From: an uncultured Comamonadaceae bacterium
GTDB taxonomy: Bacteria > Pseudomonadota > Gammaproteobacteria > Burkholderiales > Burkholderiaceae
Length of the DNA: 5,226 nt
Direction of reading: 5' to 3'
NCBI GenBank assembly: GCA_946482115.1
Contig: CAMLQP010000208.1
Coordinates: forward strand, 1 to 5,226
The notes under the pieces are model-generated. The model saw only the letters and a list, made by a program, of their open reading frames with translations. It searched no databases and had not been told where the DNA came from. Positions 1 through 5,226 of the stretch are shown in pieces. A program made the translations under genes and the position numbers. The first letter of the stretch is position 1. Each line of letters opens with the position of its first letter.

Positions 1-329
1 CGGCCGTGGCCGACGTCGCAGAACGGGCAGCGGCGGGTGCACTTGTCACCCATGATCATGAAGGTGGCCGTGCCCTTGCCGAAGCATTCGCCGATGTTGG
101 GGCAGCTGGCTTCCTCGCACACCGTCACCAGCTTGTTGGCGCGCAGGATGTCCTTGATCTCGTAGAAGCGGGTGCTGGGGCTGCCGGCCTTGACGCGGAT
201 CCACTCGGGCTTCTTGAGCACCTCGGCCTGTACGACCTTGATGGGGATGCGCGAGACCTTGGCGGCCGATTTCTGCTTGGCGCTGGGGTCGTAGGCCGGG
301 GGCGCGTTGGTGGGGGTGGGTGTGTCCAT
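1..329 (-). CDS. lipA: Lipoyl synthase LipA, N-terminal part (runs off the window start)
   Basis: Radical-SAM enzyme that inserts two sulfur atoms into octanoyl groups on the E2/GcvH lipoyl domains, the last step of de novo lipoate synthesis in the cytosol. The 109 visible codons carry both diagnostic cysteine sets. C71-x4-C76-x5-C82 (in CEEASC..IGEC) ligates the auxiliary 4Fe-4S cluster that supplies sulfur. C97-x3-C101-x2-C104 (CTRRCPFC) is the SAM-binding cluster, followed by the family's DVGHGR stretch. The family is usually a little over 300 residues, so roughly the last two thirds, including the barrel and the C-terminal serine ligand, lie outside. The ATG at 327-329 starts 5 nt after the lipB stop, with no clear Shine-Dalgarno, so translation is probably coupled to lipB. 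The first 25 or so residues are Pro/Ala/Lys-rich and look like a poorly conserved tail. The identification is very secure. Confidence 0.97.
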   Translation of the reverse strand, partial: MDTPTPTNAPPAYDPSAKQKSAAKVSRIPIKVVQAEVLKKPEWIRVKAGSPSTRFYEIKDILRANKLVTVCEEASCPNIGECFGKGTATFMIMGDKCTRRCPFCDVGHG

Positions 330-334
330 GGTCG

Positions 335-1003
335 TCAGGGCGCCAGCAGCGCCCGCAGGTTTCCGGCCAGTGCCTCGGCCACGTCGGCCGGGTCGGCTGG
401 GGCTCCCATTGTAGAAAGATCCACCGTCCGCAGGCCGGCGTAGCCGCAGGGGTTGATGCGCTCGAAGGGTTGCAGGTCCATGGCCACGTTGAGCGCCACG
501 CCGTGGTAGGTGCAGTGGCGGCTGACCTTGATGCCCAGCGCGCTGATCTTGCCGAGACCCCGGAACGGGTCGCCGCCAGGGGCGGGGCCGGTCAGCGCCA
601 GGTGGCTGGAGGGGTCGTCCAGCCGCACGTAGATGCCCGGTGCGCCCGCCACCCGGTGGCCGGTGATGTCGAAATGCCCCAGCGTGCGGATGACGGCTTC
701 TTCCAGCCGGTAGACGTATTCCTTGACGAAGTAGCCGGCGCGCTTCAGGTCGATCAGCGGGTAGGCCACCACCTGGCCGGGGCCGTGGTAGGTGACCTGG
801 CCCCCCCGGTTGGTCTGCACCACCTCGGTGTCGCCGGGTGCCAGCAGGTGGCTGGCCTGGCCGGCCAGGCCCTGGGTAAACACCGGCGGGTGCTCGCACA
901 GCCAGAGTTCATCGGGGGTTTCGGGCGTGCGCGCGCCGGTGAAGGCCACCATGGCCTCGTAGGTGGGCCGGTAGGCCACCCGGCCGAGGCGGCGGATGTC
1001 CAT
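335..1003 (-). CDS. lipB: Octanoyl-[acyl-carrier-protein]:protein N-octanoyltransferase LipB
   Basis: Transfers octanoate from acyl-ACP to the lysine of lipoyl domains, giving the substrate for LipA. The product is 222 aa, close to the usual 210-230. Visible motifs: HPPVFTQG near 38-45, [12 protein letters not shown] at 66-77 (acyl/substrate pocket), and a catalytic dyad of Lys152 (in GKISALG) and Cys186 (in NPCGYAG). Their 34-residue spacing matches the Lys135/Cys169 pair known for E. coli LipB. Compared with the E. coli form there are about 20 extra residues between GIYV (123-126) and GKI (151-153), rich in Gly/Pro/Asp. I believe this loop is common in related betaproteobacteria. The start ATG at 1001-1003 fits the family N-terminus but lacks a convincing ribosome site. 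The gene sits between a DUF493 gene and lipA, all on one strand, as in many proteobacteria. Confidence 0.97.
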   Translation of the reverse strand: MDIRRLGRVAYRPTYEAMVAFTGARTPETPDELWLCEHPPVFTQGLAGQASHLLAPGDTEVVQTNRGGQVTYHGPGQVVAYPLIDLKRAGYFVKEYVYRLEEAVIRTLGHFDITGHRVAGAPGIYVRLDDPSSHLALTGPAPGGDPFRGLGKISALGIKVSRHCTYHGVALNVAMDLQPFERINPCGYAGLRTVDLSTMGAPADPADVAEALAGNLRALLAP

Positions 1004-1024
1004 TACCGGCCCCGCCGCCGGGTC

Positions 1025-1086
1025 GCCCCAAGGCGGGGCCAGCCACCCCGGGGGGCAGCGACCCGCGCAGCGGCGGAGCGTGGGGG
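1025..1086. repeat. GC-rich palindromic intergenic element upstream of lipB
   Basis: The 85-nt gap between the DUF493 stop and the lipB start is almost entirely G/C and full of short palindromes. It has a GCCCC/GGGGC stem (1025-1029 with 1035-1039), a CCCCGGGG core near 1046-1053, and a CCGC-GCA-GCGG hairpin at 1063-1073. The segment from about 1051 to 1086 (GGGGGCAGCG ... GGAGCGTGGGGGC) resembles, from memory, a short palindromic sequence that recurs between genes in Comamonadaceae genomes. I cannot confirm the copy number here. It could alternatively be a local hairpin that moderates read-through from dat-DUF493 into lipB-lipA. There is no T-run on either strand, so it is not a classical intrinsic terminator. 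Confidence 0.5.
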
Positions 1087-1088
1087 CC

Positions 1089-1364
1089 TCATAACACGAC
1101 TTTCACCATCGGGTGGCTGGACAGCGTGCGGTAGAGCTCATCGAGCTGCTCGCGGCTGGTCACGCGCACGGTGACGGTCAGCCCCAGGTAGTTGCCGCCC
1201 TTGCTGGGACGGTGTTCGATGGTGGCGGGGTCGAAGCCGGGGTCGAAATGCTGTGCGACCAAGGTGATGGCCTCGACAAAGCCTTCCACGTGCGCCCCCA
1301 TCACCTTGATGGGAAAGTTGCTCGGGTATTCGATCAGCGATTGTTCGGGTGGAATGTCGCGCAT
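1089..1364 (-). CDS. DUF493 / YbeD family small protein
   Basis: Protein of 91 aa with the YbeD layout: [14 protein letters not shown] near the N-terminus, a short helix, [13 protein letters not shown] (about 54-66) and the C-terminal ending MVKVVL. E. coli YbeD (87 aa) has the corresponding FPTPFTYKVMG, SSKGNYHSVSITI and IVRMVL. The fold is known to be a small alpha/beta, ACT-like (ferredoxin-type) domain, but the biochemical function is not established. It is often proposed as regulatory because of its fold and its steady place beside lipB. The ATG at 1362-1364 is 6 nt after the dat stop, so the two genes are almost certainly co-transcribed and probably translationally coupled. No membrane segment or signal peptide is visible. 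Family assignment is firm, function is open. Confidence 0.93.
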   Translation of the reverse strand: MRDIPPEQSLIEYPSNFPIKVMGAHVEGFVEAITLVAQHFDPGFDPATIEHRPSKGGNYLGLTVTVRVTSREQLDELYRTLSSHPMVKVVL

Positions 1365-1370
1365 GGCAGG

Positions 1371-2267
1371 TCAGACCGACAGTTCGGCCTTGGCTTTCTG
1401 GTAGGCCGCGTGCAGGCGCTGGTAAATGGGGCCGGGTTGGCCGCTGCCCACCGGCTGGCCGTCCAGGCGGGTGATGGCCAGCACTTCCTTGGTCGCCGAG
1501 GACAGCAGCAGCTCGTCGGCGGCCAGCACCTCTTCGCGCCGGATCGGCCGCAGCTCGAACGGGATGCCGGCAGTGGCGCAGATTTCCTCCAGCAGGCCGA
1601 AGCGGATGCCTTCGAGCACCAGGTTGTTCCTGGGCGGGCCCGTCAGCACGCCGTCCTTGACCAGCCAGACGTTGCTGGCCGCTGCTTCACTGAGGAAACC
1701 GTCGCGGAACATCACGGTTTCCAGCGCACCCGCGTCGGCGCTGATCTGGCGCGCGAACACCGCGCCCAGCAGGCTGGTGCTCTTGATGTGGGCCTTCTCC
1801 CAGCGGAAGTCGTCGGCCGTGACGCAGGCCACGCCTTCGCGGCGCTGCGCCTCGGTGGGCGGTTTCATGGTGCTGCACATCACGAAGACCGTGGGCGCGA
1901 TGCCTTCGGTCATGACATGGTCGCGCAGGGCCACGCCGCGCGTGACCTGGATGTAGATCAGCTGGTCGGCAGCGCCCGTCTGGGCGGCGTGGCTGGTCAT
2001 CAGCCGGCGTGCAATGGCGAGCCATTCGGCACGGGAGAGGGGGTTGGCCATGCGCAGCTCGGCCAGCGAGCGGTCCAGCCGGGCCAGGTGCTGGTCCAGC
2101 CGGAACACCCGGCCGCCGTAGGCGGGCAGCACCTCGTAGACGCCGTCGCCGAAGATGAAGCCGCGGTCCATCACGCTGATGCGGGCGTCCTTCAGGGCGA
2201 CGTATTCGCCATTGATATAGCAGAGGTGGTCGGGCAGGGCTGTGGTGGCGGGCGTGGACGGGCTCAT
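1371..2267 (-). CDS. dat: PLP-dependent class IV aminotransferase, D-alanine transaminase type
   Basis: Probably interconverts D-alanine + 2-oxoglutarate and pyruvate + D-glutamate in the cytosol, with pyridoxal phosphate bound to Lys162 (HIKSTSLLG). The 298 aa align by eye with Bacillus D-amino acid transaminase. Shared features are DRGFIFGDGVYEV (34-46), phosphate-site Arg63 (HLARL), QVTRG at 107-111 followed by Arg115-x-His117, Glu194 next to the PLP ring nitrogen (SEAAASNVW) and a C-terminal LSSATKEVLAI stretch. The Arg-x-His pair matches the carboxylate trap of D-specific enzymes, which argues against a branched-chain (IlvE) or aminodeoxychorismate lyase role. Some relatives act on other amines, so substrate is inferred. 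I chose the ATG at 2267 because family similarity begins at about residue 15 (LCYINGEYV). A TTG 24 nt upstream is in frame but adds unsupported residues. It is the promoter-proximal gene of the dat-DUF493-lipB-lipA block. Confidence 0.9.
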   Translation of the reverse strand: MSPSTPATTALPDHLCYINGEYVALKDARISVMDRGFIFGDGVYEVLPAYGGRVFRLDQHLARLDRSLAELRMANPLSRAEWLAIARRLMTSHAAQTGAADQLIYIQVTRGVALRDHVMTEGIAPTVFVMCSTMKPPTEAQRREGVACVTADDFRWEKAHIKSTSLLGAVFARQISADAGALETVMFRDGFLSEAAASNVWLVKDGVLTGPPRNNLVLEGIRFGLLEEICATAGIPFELRPIRREEVLAADELLLSSATKEVLAITRLDGQPVGSGQPGPIYQRLHAAYQKAKAELSV

Positions 2268-2273
2268 GCACGG

Positions 2274-2279
2274 ATTATC
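2274..2279 (-). promoter_or_regulatory. Possible -10 hexamer for dat
   Basis: On the minus strand GATAAT (2279 down to 2274) lies 6 nt before the dat ATG. It is one mismatch from TATAAT. The hexamer 17 nt further upstream (CGGCAC) is a poor -35. If used, transcription would begin at or next to the dat start codon, giving a leaderless or nearly leaderless message, which would fit the absence of a clear Shine-Dalgarno. No better minus-strand promoter was seen in the intergenic region, so this is only a candidate. Confidence 0.25.
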
Positions 2280-2281
2280 CC

Positions 2282-2327
2282 CGCCCGTCAATGACGGTGC
2301 CGATCAGCACGGCGGCATTGACGGGCG
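2282..2327. repeat. Perfect 12-bp inverted repeat between dat and atpI
   Basis: The arm CGCCCGTCAATG at 2282-2293 is the exact reverse complement of CATTGACGGGCG at 2316-2327, with a 22-nt spacer. Arm centres are 34 bp apart, close to three helical turns. The right arm contains the TTGACG used as -35 of the atp promoter; the left arm is 15 nt upstream of the dat start codon. The spacer holds a smaller GTGC/GCAC pair (2297-2300 with 2307-2310). It could be a two-site operator for a dimeric regulator serving both directions, or a cruciform. A terminator is unlikely between divergent genes with no T-run. Confidence 0.6.
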
Positions 2328-2348
2328 CATGGGGTTTCTACGTATAAT
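2318..2348 (+). promoter_or_regulatory. Sigma70-type promoter of the atp operon
   Basis: There is a TTGACG -35 hexamer at 2318-2323 (five of six matches to consensus) and a perfect TATAAT -10 hexamer at 2343-2348. The 19-bp spacer is slightly long. Transcription would start near 2355, leaving an untranslated leader of about 63 nt before atpI. In a GC-rich genome a perfect TATAAT at this point, just upstream of a housekeeping operon, is strong evidence. The -35 lies inside one arm of the 12-bp inverted repeat, so a protein bound there would compete with RNA polymerase. Confidence 0.75.
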
Positions 2349-2361
2349 GGGCGGCTTTGCT

Positions 2362-2373
2362 GGCCTTTCGGCC
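2362..2373 (+). other. Small hairpin in the atp operon 5' leader
   Basis: GGCC-TTTC-GGCC forms a 4-bp GC stem with a four-base loop about 8 nt downstream of the inferred transcription start. On the minus strand the same element reads GGCC-GAAA-GGCC, a GNRA-type loop. It may simply protect the mRNA 5' end. It is too small to claim a regulatory switch. Confidence 0.4.
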
Positions 2374-2417
2374 TGTCGGGAATCTGTAACCGGGATGTCT
2401 TTGTAACGACACTTGCG

Positions 2418-2927
2418 ATGACAAAAATCGTTCAAGACGTCCCCGCCACGGCTTCTGACTGGGCAGATGGGGCACAAGAAGAGGATTTCAAGCCGATGAC
2501 GCGCGAGGAAGCGCGGCAGTGGCGAGCCGGCCAGCCGCGTCATTCGCCCTGGACGGTGCTGGGCTGGCAGGTGCTGCTGGCATTGCTGGCGGCCGGGCTG
2601 GCCTGGGGCATCAGTGCCCGGGCGTCGGTGGCGGCCTCGGTGCTGTACGGTGCGGCCGCGGTGGTTCTGCCCACGGCCGTGATGGCCTGGGGTCTGACGT
2701 CGAGTGCGTTGTCCCGGCTGTTCGCGGGCGTGGCCCAGGCCTCGCTGGCGGGCTTCTTTTTGTGGGAAGGCGTCAAGTTGCTGCTGGCGCTGGCCATGTT
2801 GTGGTCGGCCCCGCGCATCGTCGCCGACCTGAACTGGCTGGCCCTGGTGGCCGGCCTGGTGGTGGTTCTCAAGGCGTACTGGCTGGAGCTCTGGTTCCGG
2901 GCCCGTCGCCCGCAAACGAAACTGTGA
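2418..2927 (+). CDS. atpI: ATP synthase subunit I (AtpI), assembly factor
   Basis: Small membrane protein at the head of the atp operon. The family is reported to help assemble the c-ring and may affect cation handling, but is not a stoichiometric part of the enzyme. The 169-aa product has a polar 44-residue N-terminus rich in Asp/Glu/Arg, then four hydrophobic segments at about 45-65, 71-92, 105-129 and 138-158. The third contains LWEGVK (E117, K120), the G/E-x-x-K signature typical of AtpI. The C-terminus is short and basic (FRARRPQ). It is the first gene after the promoter and ends 16 nt before atpB. The start at 2418 has no obvious Shine-Dalgarno. An in-frame ATG at 2496 (Met27) has AAGAGGA 10 nt upstream and would still keep every membrane segment. 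I keep the longer form because related proteins, as I recall them, share this kind of N-terminal tail. Confidence 0.88.
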   Translation: MTKIVQDVPATASDWADGAQEEDFKPMTREEARQWRAGQPRHSPWTVLGWQVLLALLAAGLAWGISARASVAASVLYGAAAVVLPTAVMAWGLTSSALSRLFAGVAQASLAGFFLWEGVKLLLALAMLWSAPRIVADLNWLALVAGLVVVLKAYWLELWFRARRPQTKL

Positions 2928-2943
2928 GATTGGTGTAACTGAC

Positions 2944-3795
2944 ATGGCAGCAGAAGGTACTGGACCCACTCCCGGCGAATACATCCGCCACCACCTGGTT
3001 CACCTGACGAACAAGAAGCAGGAGTCGATCGTCGACTTCTCCGTCATCAATATCGACTCGGTGGTGGTCAGTTCGGTGCTGGGCCTGCTGACCGTCTTCG
3101 TGCTGTGGCTGGCCGCGCGCAAGGCGCATGCCGGCGTGCCGGGCCGTTTCCAGGCCGCGGTCGAGATCCTGGTCGAAATGGTTGAAAACCAGGCCAAATC
3201 GGTGATCCACAACGCCCAGAGCCGCAAGCTGGTGGCCCCGCTGGCCCTGACGGTGTTCGTCTGGATCTTCATGATGAACTTCATGGACATGCTGCCGGTC
3301 GATGCGCTGCCCCTGCTGTGGCACAGCGCCGGCCCGGCCCTCGGCTTCAAGGACTACCTGCGCGTCGTGCCCACGGCCGATCTTTCCACGACCCTGGGTC
3401 TGTCGGTCTCGGTGCTGCTGCTGTGCCTGTTCTACAACGTCAAGATCAAGGGCGTTGGCGGCTGGGCGCACGAGCTCGTGTGCGCTCCCTTCGGCACCAG
3501 CAAGAACCCCGTGTGGGCGCTGCTGCTGGGTGTCGTCAACTTCCTCATGCAAATGATCGAGTTCGTGGCCAAGACGGTGTCCCACGGCATGCGGTTGTTT
3601 GGCAACATGTTCGCGGGTGAGCTGGTCTTCATGCTGATTGCGCTGCTGGGCGGCTTTGCCACCCTGTCGCTCACGGGTGGCCTGCTCTTCGTCGGGCACC
3701 TGGTCGCCGGCACGGTGTGGACCCTGTTCCACATTCTGGTCATCACCCTGCAGGCGTTCATCTTCATGATGCTGGCCCTCATCTACCTAGGGCAG

Positions 3796-3813
<18 letters not shown>
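2944..3813 (+). CDS. atpB: F1Fo ATP synthase subunit a
   Basis: Membrane stator subunit that forms the two proton half-channels against the c-ring. The 289-aa product starts with a conserved betaproteobacterial N-terminus (EYIRHHLVHLTNKKQ) and has about five to six hydrophobic segments. The hallmark SHGMRLFGNMFAGEL (213-227) supplies the essential Arg217 (E. coli Arg210) and Glu226 (E. coli Glu219). FHILVITLQAFIFMML (262-277) carries His263 and Gln270, equivalent to E. coli His245 and Gln252. The loop between these two parts is about 11 residues longer than in E. coli, with a Gly-rich TGGLLFVGHLVAG stretch. All residues needed for proton transfer are present. It follows atpI by 16 nt and lacks a strong Shine-Dalgarno, which suggests coupling to atpI translation. 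The last codons contain a palindrome discussed under the atpB/atpE junction. Confidence 0.98.
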
Positions 3814-4137
<324 letters not shown>

Positions 4138-4144
4138 TCGGTTG

Positions 4145-4195
4145 GGCTGCCGCCCGCGGCCCGGCCCCCTGAGCAGGGTCGGCCGCACGGCAGCC
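4145..4195 (+). other. Large GC-rich hairpin between atpE and atpF
   Basis: The outer arms GGCTGCCG (4145-4152) and CGGCAGCC (4188-4195) are perfect 8-bp complements. Inside them GCGGCC (4156-4161) pairs with GGCCGC (4181-4186), and CCCT (4167-4170) with AGGG (4175-4178) around a GAGC loop. That gives up to 18 pairs with small internal loops. CGGCC (4162-4166) can alternatively take the place of the middle left arm. It starts 8 nt after the atpE stop. The bases that follow (ATTGCGTCAA) are not U-rich, so it is not a normal intrinsic terminator. A role in mRNA 3'-end stability or partial transcript attenuation is inferred. Confidence 0.6.
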
Positions 4196-4236
4196 ATTGC
4201 GTCAACACTCTTGTCATCAGACAGAAAGGCGTTGCG

Positions 4237-4707
4237 ATGAACATCAATGCAACCCTGTTTGCGCAAGCCATTGTTTTCGCGATCCTGGTGTGGTTCACGA
4301 TGAAGTTCGTGTGGCCCCCGATCGCCAAGGCGCTGGATGAACGCGCGCAGAAGATTTCCGAAGGTCTGGCCGCTTCCGAGAAGGCCAAGACCGAACTGGC
4401 CGTGGCCAACAAGCGCGTGGAAGAAGAGTTGGGCAAGTCGCGCAACGAGTCTGCCACCCGGCTGGCCGATGCCGAGCGCCGTGCCCAGACCCTGATCGAA
4501 GAGGCCAAGGCACGCGCCACCGAAGAAGCCGCCAAGATCGTGGCCGCCGCCCGCCAGGAAGCCGATCAGCAGATCGTCAAGGCGCGCGAGGTGCTGCGTG
4601 AAGAGGTCGCGACCCTGGCCGTCAAGGGTGCCGAGCAGATCCTGCGTCGCGAGGTGAACGCCAGCGTGCACGCCGACCTGCTGGGCCGCCTGAAGACCGA
4701 GCTCTGA
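4237..4707 (+). CDS. atpF: F1Fo ATP synthase subunit b
   Basis: Peripheral stator stalk that ties the membrane part to F1 as a dimer. At 156 aa it equals the E. coli length. One N-terminal membrane helix (about 5-25) starts with [14 protein letters not shown]. It is followed by the conserved KFVWPPI hinge (23-29) and Arg36. From about 35 to 125 lies a long Glu/Lys/Arg/Ala-rich helix with no prolines, the right-handed coiled coil typical of b. The C-terminal part (about 122-156, [19 protein letters not shown]) is the delta-binding end. AAAGG at 4225-4229 lies 7 nt before the ATG. There is a single b gene here, with no b' duplicate, as expected for this lineage. It ends 30 nt before atpH. Confidence 0.97.
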   Translation: MNINATLFAQAIVFAILVWFTMKFVWPPIAKALDERAQKISEGLAASEKAKTELAVANKRVEEELGKSRNESATRLADAERRAQTLIEEAKARATEEAAKIVAAARQEADQQIVKAREVLREEVATLAVKGAEQILRREVNASVHADLLGRLKTEL

Positions 4708-4737
4708 GCCGAACCGACCGTCTGAGGACTTCCGATC

Positions 4738-5226
4738 ATGGCCGAACTCGCCACCATTGCCCGCCCCTACGCCGAGGCCCTGTTCCAGGCTGCCAAGGCT
4801 GACGCCCCCGCCGCCGCGGCGTGGCTCGATGAGCTCGCCGCGATCGCTGGCAACGACCAGCTGCGCCAGTACGCCGACAACCCCAAGGCATCGGCACAGC
4901 AGGTGTTCGACATCTTCGCCGGCGTGGCCAGGCAGCCGCTGTCCGACATGGCGCGCAACTTCCTGCGCACCGTGATCGACAATGGCCGACTGGCCGCGCT
5001 GCCCGAGATCGCCGCACAGTTCCACGCGCTCAAGAACGCACAGGCCGGCAGCGCCGACGCCATCGTCTACAGCGCCTTCAACATCGATGCATCGGCCCTG
5101 GCCGAGCTGGCCGTCACGCTCGAGAAGCGCTTCGGTCGCAAGCTCAACGTCCAGGTGCAGCTCGAACCCGAGCTCATCGGCGGGATTCGCGTGGTGGTGG
5201 GCGACGAGGTGCTGGACACCTCCGTC
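4738..5226 (+). CDS. atpH: F1Fo ATP synthase subunit delta, partial (runs off the window end)
   Basis: Caps the top of F1 and joins it to the b dimer (the bacterial OSCP equivalent). Translation from the ATG at 4738-4740 gives 163 uninterrupted codons. They begin [19 protein letters not shown], the normal delta opening, with an all-helical N-domain up to about residue 105. The family motif [17 protein letters not shown] lies near 75-91. The C-terminal segment [35 protein letters not shown] is the most conserved part of the family. Usual length is about 177-180, so roughly 15 residues are missing. GAGGA at 4724-4728 with 9-nt spacing serves as ribosome site. atpA should follow directly beyond the window. 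Confidence 0.96.
   Translation, partial: MAELATIARPYAEALFQAAKADAPAAAAWLDELAAIAGNDQLRQYADNPKASAQQVFDIFAGVARQPLSDMARNFLRTVIDNGRLAALPEIAAQFHALKNAQAGSADAIVYSAFNIDASALAELAVTLEKRFGRKLNVQVQLEPELIGGIRVVVGDEVLDTSV

Noticed and set aside
320..1174. Open frame on the plus strand opposite lipB
   Set aside because: It is a mirror of lipB codon bias, extends through the palindromic gap, and shows no protein-like features.
2265..2291. Upstream TTG (2289-2291) as the dat start
   Set aside because: The eight added residues have no family support, and the codon lies within the inverted repeat. ATG at 2267 fits the family N-terminus.
1113..2294. 393-codon open frame on the plus strand opposite dat and DUF493
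   Set aside because: It is a shadow frame produced by G/C-rich third positions. Its translation is low-complexity (Gly/Ala/His/Gln rich) with no domain, while the minus strand encodes complete recognised proteins.
2304..2984. Minus-strand frames opposite atpI and the atp promoter region
   Set aside because: They cover the promoter and inverted repeat, and the translations are Arg/Gln/Pro-rich shadows of atpI.

Overview
The window looks like core chromosomal DNA from a GC-rich betaproteobacterium, most likely a Burkholderiales of the Comamonadaceae type (Acidovorax/Hydrogenophaga-like). This rests on strong G/C bias at third codon positions, the style of the AtpB, AtpE and LipB sequences, and the pairing of a lipoate-synthesis locus with a divergent ATP synthase operon. 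The genus is a guess from remembered family sequences. No mobile element, CRISPR array, tRNA or rRNA was seen.

Left half (1-2267, minus strand): a four-gene block transcribed right to left. The order is dat (PLP-dependent class IV aminotransferase, D-alanine transaminase type), a small DUF493/YbeD protein, lipB (octanoyl transferase) and lipA (lipoyl synthase, cut off by the window start). The genes are 5-6 nt apart except for an 85-nt GC-rich palindromic gap before lipB. LipB loads octanoate from acyl-ACP onto lipoyl domains and LipA inserts the two sulfurs. DUF493 is a conserved companion of unknown function. Dat links D-/L-alanine and glutamate metabolism and has no obvious chemical link to lipoylation.

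Middle (2268-2417): a 150-nt divergent intergenic region. It holds a strong sigma70-type promoter reading right into the atp operon and a perfect 12-bp inverted repeat. One arm of the repeat contains that promoter's -35 hexamer; the other lies just upstream of dat.

Right half (2418-5226, plus strand): the start of the F1Fo ATP synthase operon, in the order atpI, atpB (a), atpE (c), atpF (b), atpH (delta, cut off by the window end). The rest (atpA-G-D-C) presumably follows. All key Fo residues are present: Arg217 in subunit a, Asp60 in subunit c, and an amphipathic charged helix in b. Post-transcriptional tuning is suggested around atpE, the subunit needed in many copies. It has a U-rich leader and a consensus Shine-Dalgarno, alternative small hairpins at the atpB/atpE junction, and a large GC hairpin without a U-tract after its stop codon.

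I found no previously undescribed biological system. The points most worth checking are non-coding: the divergent inverted repeat, the hairpin between atpE and atpF, the atpE leader, and the palindromic element before lipB.
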